NCBI GenBank assembly: GCA_024235875.1 | Contig: JACKLP010000010.1 | Span: 1 to 64,000, forward strand | Reading direction: 5' to 3' | Source: Burkholderiaceae bacterium | Lineage (GTDB): Bacteria > Pseudomonadota > Gammaproteobacteria > Burkholderiales > Burkholderiaceae_E | DNA: 64,000 nt | Shown here: positions 58,935-64,000 of the stretch, piece after piece | Numbering within the stretch: the stretch's first letter is position 1 | How the letters are laid out: each line of letters starts with the position of its first letter | Position numbers and translations under genes: made by a program | Notes under the pieces: generated by a model | Told to the model about the DNA's origin: nothing | Databases searched by the model: none | Seen by the model: only the letters and a program-made list of their open reading frames with translations

Positions 58935-60140
58935 TCAGCCGTCCGTCTCCACATCCAGACCGTACAGCCAGGCGCTCTGGCGCAAGGGGTCGCCGTTGGC
59001 GAGCGCGGCGTCTCGGGCCTGCTGCTCGGGCCCGTCGGGTAGATGGTTCTGGTGCTCGCGCCCACGGCTCATCAGTTGGACCCGGGTCGCACGCGGCCGG
59101 CGCAGGCTCTCGTAGGCCTGCAGTGCCGCGGCCACGCCGTCCGGGGCCACGTCGCGCAATCGCGCCGCCAGGACGGCCGCATCCTCGGTCGCCTGGCACG
59201 CCCCCTGGGCGAAGAACGGCAGCATCGCATGGGCGGCATCGCCCAGCAGCGTCACCCGGCCCCGCGTCCAGTGATCGAGCGGCTCGCGATCGAACATCGC
59301 CCAGCGTCGCGTGTCGGTGGCCGAGTCGATCAGGCCGAGCACCCGGGGATCCCAGCCGGCGTACTCGCGTCGCATGTCGTCGATGCTGCCTTCGGCGGTC
59401 CAGGACTCGTCGCGCCAGTCGCCGGCGGGCACGATCCCGACCACGTTGACATACTCGCCACGCGAGATCGGATAGTGCACGAAGTGCCGGCCCGGGCCGA
59501 GCCACAGCGTCTGTACCGGCCGTCGCGCCATCTCGGGCGCATCGACGGCCGGAACCAGGCAACGGAACGCGCACAGCCCCGAGAAACGCGCGCTGTCGCG
59601 AGCCCCGATCGCGGCACGGACGGCCGAATGGATGCCGTCGGCACCGACCACCGCATCGAAGCGCTCGCTGCGCACGGCCGCGGCATCGTCGTCGCCCGTG
59701 GCCAGGGTGAGCCAAGCGCCGGCATCGTCGGCATCGACGCCGAGACACCGATGCCCGGCGCGCACCACGCCACTGGGCAGTGCAGCCGCCAGCAACTGCT
59801 GCAGGTCGCCACGGTGCGCGACGAAGCAGTTGGTGCCGTACAGGCGCTCGCATTCCGCGCCCATCGGCTGCGAGAACAGCACCCGTCCGTCCTGCCAGCG
59901 ACGGAACTCCCAGGCCGCCTCGAGCGACACCGCGCAATCGCGCAGTGCGGCGCCCAGGCCCAGCCGATCGTAGAGCCGCACCATGTTCGGCGCCACGACG
60001 ATGCCGGCGCCGAATTCGCGCAACTCGGGCGTGCGCTCGAATACCGTGACCTCGTGGCCGTCGCGAACCAGGTAGAGGGCCGCGACCAGCCCACCGAGGC
60101 CGCCACCGACGACCGCGACGCGAAGCCGGGTCCGGGCCAT
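58935..60140 (-). CDS. FAD-dependent aromatic monooxygenase, 3-hydroxybenzoate 6-hydroxylase/salicylate hydroxylase-like
   Basis: A 401-aa class A flavoprotein monooxygenase. GGGLGG (residues 12-17) binds the ADP part, DAVVGADGIHSAVR is the DG motif, and LLGDAAHAMLPFFAQGACQATED is the GD motif. It would hydroxylate an aromatic ring using NAD(P)H and oxygen. Closest types act on 3-hydroxybenzoate, salicylate or 6-hydroxynicotinate; the substrate cannot be fixed. Its ATG overlaps the CoA-ligase stop (TGATG), so both are in one operon. Confidence 0.9.
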   Translation of the reverse strand: MARTRLRVAVVGGGLGGLVAALYLVRDGHEVTVFERTPELREFGAGIVVAPNMVRLYDRLGLGAALRDCAVSLEAAWEFRRWQDGRVLFSQPMGAECERLYGTNCFVAHRGDLQQLLAAALPSGVVRAGHRCLGVDADDAGAWLTLATGDDDAAAVRSERFDAVVGADGIHSAVRAAIGARDSARFSGLCAFRCLVPAVDAPEMARRPVQTLWLGPGRHFVHYPISRGEYVNVVGIVPAGDWRDESWTAEGSIDDMRREYAGWDPRVLGLIDSATDTRRWAMFDREPLDHWTRGRVTLLGDAAHAMLPFFAQGACQATEDAAVLAARLRDVAPDGVAAALQAYESLRRPRATRVQLMSRGREHQNHLPDGPEQQARDAALANGDPLRQSAWLYGLDVETDG

Positions 60141-61663
60141 CAGGCAAGCCCCAGCTTGGCCGCGAGGCCGATCCGCTGCAGCTTGCCGGTGGCGCCCTTG
60201 GGGATCTCGTCGAGGAACAGCACCTTGCGCGGCACCTTGAAATCGGCCAGTCGCTGGGCCGCGAAGTCGCGTAGCTCGCGCTCGGTGAGCGTCGCGCCCT
60301 CGCGCAGCACCACGGCCGCGGCGACCTCTTCGCCGAGCTTCGGATGCGGCATCGCGAACACCACGACCTGGCCGACCGCGGGGTGGTCCATCAGCACCTC
60401 GTCGACCTCGCGCGGCGACACCTTCTCGCCGCCGCGGTTGATGATCTCCTTCAGACGCCCGGTGATGGTCAGATAGCCATCGGCATCCATCACGCCCTGG
60501 TCGCCGGTGCGGAACCAGCCGTTGGTGAAGCCTTCGGCATTGGCCTTGGGGTTGTTCTCGTAGCCCGCGGTGACGTTCTCGCCGCGAATCACGACTTCGC
60601 CGGTCAGACCGGCCGCGAGCAGCGTGCCGGCCTCGTCCATGATGGCGACCTCGGGTCCGGCCGCCACGCCCACCGTGCCCGGCTTGCGCTCGCGCGGCGG
60701 CAGCGGGTTGGCCGCCATCTGGTGCGCGGCCTCGGTCATGCCGTAGGACTCGACCAGTGGCGCGCCGAAGGTGTCCTCGATCTCGTGGATCACCTGGGTC
60801 GGCATCGCCGACGAGGACGAGCGGATGAAGCGCAGCGGATTGGCCTCGATGACGCCGCGATTGTTGGCTGCTCGCGAGAGGATCGCCTGGTGCATCGTCG
60901 GCACCGCCGTGTACCAGGTGGGGTGGGCCTCGTCCATCCAGGCGAAGAAGCGCAAGGCGTTGAAGCCCGGCGTGCAGCAGACCTGCCCGCCGGCCGACAG
61001 CGGCGCCGTGATGCCGGCGATCAGGCCGTGGATGTGGAACAGCGGCATGATGTTCAGGCCGCGATCATTGCCAGAGAGCGAGAGGAATTCGCGGATGTTG
61101 CGCGCCGACGCACAGACATTGCGTTGCGACAAGGGCACGATCTTCGGCCGCGACGTGGTGCCCGAGGTGTGCAGGACCAGCGCGACATCGTCGGGTCGCG
61201 CGGGTCCCGGTTCGGCGCAGGCGAGCGCCTCGCCCTCGGGCGCCAGCCGGAAAGCGCCGGCGCCGACCTGTGCCTGCGGCTGGAGTTCGATCAGGCGGAT
61301 GCCGAGCCGGCGTGCGACCTCGATCGCGGGCGAGTCGCTGCCCGCGGCCACGACCAGGCCCTTGGCGCCGAGGTCGGACAGATAGAACTCGAACTCGTCG
61401 GCACGATAGGACGGGTTCAGCGGCGCGGAGGTGGCGCCACCCGCGACCGCCAGGAAGGCGGTCGCCATCTCGGGCCCGTTCGGCAACACGATCGCCACCC
61501 GGTCGTTGCGGCCGATGCCCGCGGCGTTGAGCGCCGCCACGGTATCGTCCACGAGCGTGCGCAGTGCGCCAAAGCTCAGTGGTACGCCACCCGGCGCGCT
61601 CAGCGCGGTGTCGGCATCGGCACCGGCGTCCAGGAGCGCGCGGATCGTCGTCGCATGGGTCAT
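60140..61663 (-). CDS. AMP-binding acyl-CoA ligase, oxalate-CoA-ligase/FadD-like
   Basis: A 507-aa ANL ligase. P-loop LHTSGTTSRPKIV, SYGMTEAAHQM, the NGWFRTGDQG hinge and the C-terminal catalytic Lys in GATGKLQRIG are present. The segment SGTTSRPKIVPLSQ resembles plant and fungal oxalyl-CoA synthetases and some bacterial short-acid ligases. GGAG eight bases upstream supports ATG 61663. It is between a ketopantoate-reductase-like gene (34 bases upstream) and the monooxygenase. Confidence 0.88.
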   Translation of the reverse strand: MTHATTIRALLDAGADADTALSAPGGVPLSFGALRTLVDDTVAALNAAGIGRNDRVAIVLPNGPEMATAFLAVAGGATSAPLNPSYRADEFEFYLSDLGAKGLVVAAGSDSPAIEVARRLGIRLIELQPQAQVGAGAFRLAPEGEALACAEPGPARPDDVALVLHTSGTTSRPKIVPLSQRNVCASARNIREFLSLSGNDRGLNIMPLFHIHGLIAGITAPLSAGGQVCCTPGFNALRFFAWMDEAHPTWYTAVPTMHQAILSRAANNRGVIEANPLRFIRSSSSAMPTQVIHEIEDTFGAPLVESYGMTEAAHQMAANPLPPRERKPGTVGVAAGPEVAIMDEAGTLLAAGLTGEVVIRGENVTAGYENNPKANAEGFTNGWFRTGDQGVMDADGYLTITGRLKEIINRGGEKVSPREVDEVLMDHPAVGQVVVFAMPHPKLGEEVAAAVVLREGATLTERELRDFAAQRLADFKVPRKVLFLDEIPKGATGKLQRIGLAAKLGLA

Positions 61664-61697
61664 GGTCAAAGCTCCAGAAGTGATGGCGACGGCGGGC

Positions 61698-62714
61698 TCA
61701 GCGGCCCGCGTCGGAGTCGATTCTCAGGCCGGTGCCCTGTTCGGCGAGCGTTGCGCCCAGCAGCGCGACGCAGGCGTAGATCGCATCGCAATGCGGGGTC
61801 GGCGTCCCGGTCATGCGGGCAAGCTCGATCACCGAGCCCAGCAAGGCGTCGAGCTCGAGCGCACGCCCGGCCTCGACGTCCTGCAGCATCGAGGTCTTGT
61901 GCTCGCCCACGGCCTCGGCGCCGGCGATCCGCTTCTCGATGGGAATGCGAAAGCGCACGCCGAGCTTCTCGGCGGCCTCGCGCGCCTCGCGCATCATGGC
62001 CTCGGCCAGCGCCCGGGTGGGCGCGAAGCGGCAGATGCCGGCCAGTGTCGCGTGGGTGAGCGCGCTGACCGGATTGAAGGTGAGGTTGCCCCAGAGCTTG
62101 AGCCAGATCTCCGCGCGCAGGTCCGACGACACCGGCGCCTTGAAGCCGGCTCGCACCAGGGCCTCGGCGATGCGCTGTACACGCGGCGACTTGCTGTTGT
62201 CGGGCTCGCCCAGCGAGAAGCGATTGCCCTCGATGACCCGCACGACCCCGGGCTCGACCAGCTCGGATGCCGGATAGACGACCGAGCCGATCACGCGATC
62301 GGCATCGATCAGCCCGGCCACGCGTCCGTCGGGGTCGACCGAGGTGACGGCGCGTCCCTCGAGGGGACCGGCAAGCCGATGAAAGTACCACCACGGAATG
62401 CCGTTCTGCAGCGTGACCACCGCCGTCTCGGGACCCATCAAGGCGCCGATGTCGGCCGCCGCGGCCGCCACCTGGTGCGCCTTGACCGCCAGCAGCACGT
62501 AGTCCTGCGCGCCGGCATCGGCCATCTTCTGGACTGCACGCACGTTGTCGGCGTGCACGGTGCTGCCGTCTTCCTCGATCAGTCGGAAACCATTGGCGTT
62601 GATCGCGGCCAGATTGGCGCCGCGGGCGATGAAGCTCACCTCCTCGCCGGCCAGCGCGAGCCGCGCACCGAGATAGCCACCGATCGAGCCGGCGCCGATC
62701 ACCGCAATCTTCAT
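61698..62714 (-). CDS. 2-dehydropantoate 2-reductase family protein
   Basis: A 338-aa ApbA/PanE-family NADPH reductase. Rossmann motif GAGSIGGYLGARLA is at residues 7-20; the catalytic Lys is in the LRAEIWLKLWGN segment, followed by the conserved NLTFNPVSALT. True PanE makes pantoate, but this family is wide and the operon (CoA ligase, aromatic monooxygenase) suggests another 2-oxo acid. GGGGAGAGC precedes the ATG. It is divergent from the flavin reductase gene over a 238-base region without any gene. Confidence 0.85.
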   Translation of the reverse strand: MKIAVIGAGSIGGYLGARLALAGEEVSFIARGANLAAINANGFRLIEEDGSTVHADNVRAVQKMADAGAQDYVLLAVKAHQVAAAAADIGALMGPETAVVTLQNGIPWWYFHRLAGPLEGRAVTSVDPDGRVAGLIDADRVIGSVVYPASELVEPGVVRVIEGNRFSLGEPDNSKSPRVQRIAEALVRAGFKAPVSSDLRAEIWLKLWGNLTFNPVSALTHATLAGICRFAPTRALAEAMMREAREAAEKLGVRFRIPIEKRIAGAEAVGEHKTSMLQDVEAGRALELDALLGSVIELARMTGTPTPHCDAIYACVALLGATLAEQGTGLRIDSDAGR

Positions 62715-62952
62715 GCTCTCCCCGTCGCACTGGAAGCGACCCGACGCGGGCCCCGACCCGGCGAGTCGGGATCGGTCGGCCGCCACGAGCCACGGGCCTG
62801 CCGACCCGCGTGCCGGGATGGTAGCACCGCCCCTGGCAGGGTCCTGAAGTCGCTGCCAGCCGTCGCCGGCCCGCAAACGGACCCGCACAGGCCGTCCAGG
62901 CGCGCGCGCATCGGCATAATGATTCGCGACCCGGAAACCGAGAGCCTGGACC

Positions 62953-63624
62953 ATGCACTACGACGCCACCGAACGCCGCCCGGACACGTTTCGCCACGAC
63001 CCGATCAAGGCCTTGATCGTGCCCCGGCCGATCGGCTGGGTGTCGACGCTGAGCGCCTCGGGCGAGCTCAACGTGGCGCCCTACAGCTTCTTCAATGGTC
63101 TTTCGGATCGACCGGTCTACGTCTACTACGCGGTCTCGGGACGCAAGGACAGCCTGGTCAATGTCGAGCAGACGGGCGAGTTCACCTGCTCGCTTGCCAC
63201 CGACGCGCTGCGCGCCGAAATGAACCTGACCTCCGCCGCCGTGGCCAACGATGTCGACGAGTTCACGCTCGCTGGGCTCGAGACCGCGGCGTCTCGCTTC
63301 GTCAAGCCGCCACGCGTGGCCCGCAGTCCGGCCGCGCTCGAGTGCCGGCTGTGGAAGACACTCGAGATGCCGGCCAGCACCGATCGCCCGCAGGACCGCT
63401 ACACGGTCGTGATCGGCCAGGTGGTGGGGGTGTACATCGACGACGCCTTCATCCGGGATGGCATGGTCGACACGCGCTCGATGCGCCCGATCGCGCGCCT
63501 GGGCTACATGGACTACGCGATAATCACGCCCGAGACCATGTTCACGATGAACCGCCCCACGGTCGGCGCCGACGGCCGTTCGGCCAGCAACGACGAGGGC
63601 CCCTGGGACGGCAGCTATCGCTGA
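62953..63624 (+). CDS. Flavin reductase family protein
   Basis: A 223-aa FMN-binding split-barrel protein of the DIM6/NTAB (flavin reductase) family. The conserved PRPIGWVSTLSASGELNVAPYS and GRKDSLVNVEQTGEF segments are visible. It may supply reduced flavin to a monooxygenase or act as an oxidoreductase itself. It is divergent from the ketopantoate-reductase-like operon and may share regulatory sequence with it. Confidence 0.9.
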   Translation: MHYDATERRPDTFRHDPIKALIVPRPIGWVSTLSASGELNVAPYSFFNGLSDRPVYVYYAVSGRKDSLVNVEQTGEFTCSLATDALRAEMNLTSAAVANDVDEFTLAGLETAASRFVKPPRVARSPAALECRLWKTLEMPASTDRPQDRYTVVIGQVVGVYIDDAFIRDGMVDTRSMRPIARLGYMDYAIITPETMFTMNRPTVGADGRSASNDEGPWDGSYR

Positions 63625-63645
63625 TGCGCTCGCGCTAGGGCCTGT

Positions 63646-64000
63646 TCACACTACGTTCGCCAGTTCCGGCGGCTCGAACCAGTTGGTCAGCGACAGGCCC
63701 CCGTCGATGACGATGCGCGTGCCGGTGACATAGCCGCCGAGCCGGTTCGACAGGACGGCCAGTGCCAGCGGCGCAAGGTCGTCGGCCCTGCCCAGGCGCC
63801 CGAGTGGAATGTGCCGTGCCAGGGCCGGATCGGCCTTGAAGCCGCCGGCAGCGACGGCGCCCGGCACCAGTTCGTTGACCCGGATGCCGTAGCGGCCCAG
63901 CGATTTCGCGAACTCCTTGACCAGCATGCCCATGCCCGCCTTCGACGTGCTGTAGTGCGGCAGGTTGCGGGGCGTGTGGGTGTGTAGCGAAGTCAGCAGC
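63646..64000 (-). CDS. SDR family oxidoreductase, C-terminal part only
   Basis: The gene runs off the right edge; its start is outside the window. The catalytic YSTSK is present near the edge (bases about 63942-63956), then the C-terminal half with RVNELVPGAVA (PG motif), PLGRLGRADDLAPLA and the end motif GTRIVIDGGLS. This is a classical SDR; the ending IDGG is typical. The substrate is unknown. It is convergent with the flavin reductase, 21 bases between stops. Confidence 0.92.
   Translation of the reverse strand, partial: LLTSLHTHTPRNLPHYSTSKAGMGMLVKEFAKSLGRYGIRVNELVPGAVAAGGFKADPALARHIPLGRLGRADDLAPLALAVLSNRLGGYVTGTRIVIDGGLSLTNWFEPPELANVV

Noticed and set aside
1..64000. tRNA, rRNA, insertion sequence, prophage or integrative element
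   Set aside because: I found no transposase, integrase or phage gene, no long terminal repeats and no recognisable tRNA-like cloverleaf; codon style looks uniform along the window.

Overview
The window is a GC-rich, tightly packed bacterial chromosome segment. It holds about 60 protein-coding genes, and I see no RNA gene, insertion sequence, prophage, integrase or CRISPR array. Gene content and order point to a Betaproteobacterium, probably Burkholderiales: argS followed by a SPOR protein, dsbA, an SDR and rlpA; rsmI divergent from an lpoA-like gene with yraN and a BON lipoprotein; a napFDAGHBC operon; and many aromatic and acyl-CoA genes. This placement is inferred from gene neighbourhoods, not from a marker phylogeny.

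Layout. 1-1776: the 3' end of an SDR gene, a thiol dioxygenase and a crotonase. 1816-6429: a TlpA-like thioredoxin, an ATP-grasp enzyme, an M48 metalloprotease and LemA. 6702-10004: BON lipoprotein, YraN, LpoA-like protein and divergent RsmI. 9953-17480: an acyl-CoA dehydrogenase, then a cell-envelope and translation block (rlpA, SDR, dsbA, SPOR, argS), a VOC protein and a DUF465 protein. 17594-26583: an acyl-CoA synthetase, a thioredoxin, and a compact hydroxycinnamate-type cluster (crotonase, feruloyl-CoA-synthase-like ligase, thiolase, 4-hydroxybenzoyl-CoA-type thioesterase, acyl-CoA dehydrogenase, MarR). 26679-27479: a secreted Cys-rich protein with a 19-unit Gly-Ala hexanucleotide repeat. 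27524-33606: a five-gene leftward operon (metC-like, permuted aconitase, AroQ-like, FAD dehydrogenase, MaoC). 33758-37083: a histidine phosphatase, then a two-receiver plus PAS histidine kinase system. 37315-44105: a nitroreductase and the complete periplasmic nitrate reductase operon. 44365-48293: a class II aldolase with an HlyD/ABC-2 exporter. 48272-54030: an iron/B12-type ABC importer half without a binding protein, a TPR protein, a HAD phosphatase and a PAS chemoreceptor. 54219-64000: an extradiol dioxygenase-like protein, MFS transporter, epimerase, degenerate GGDEF protein, FAD monooxygenase, acyl-CoA ligase, ketopantoate-reductase-like protein, flavin reductase, and the end of another SDR.

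How the genes work together. The 19930-26583 genes fit CoA-dependent side-chain beta-oxidation of hydroxycinnamates: ligase, hydratase with both catalytic glutamates, thiolase, then an aromatic-CoA thioesterase. They sit behind a cluster of TTAAC repeats that could be the MarR operator. The nap operon indicates respiration or redox balancing with nitrate; two FNR/Dnr-type boxes lie in its divergent upstream region. The five-gene operon at 27524-33606 is the best candidate for an undescribed pathway. Its AroQ-like protein keeps the catalytic residues but changes two substrate-contacting ones, and its aconitase-like partner has the swivel domain in front of the iron-sulfur domain.
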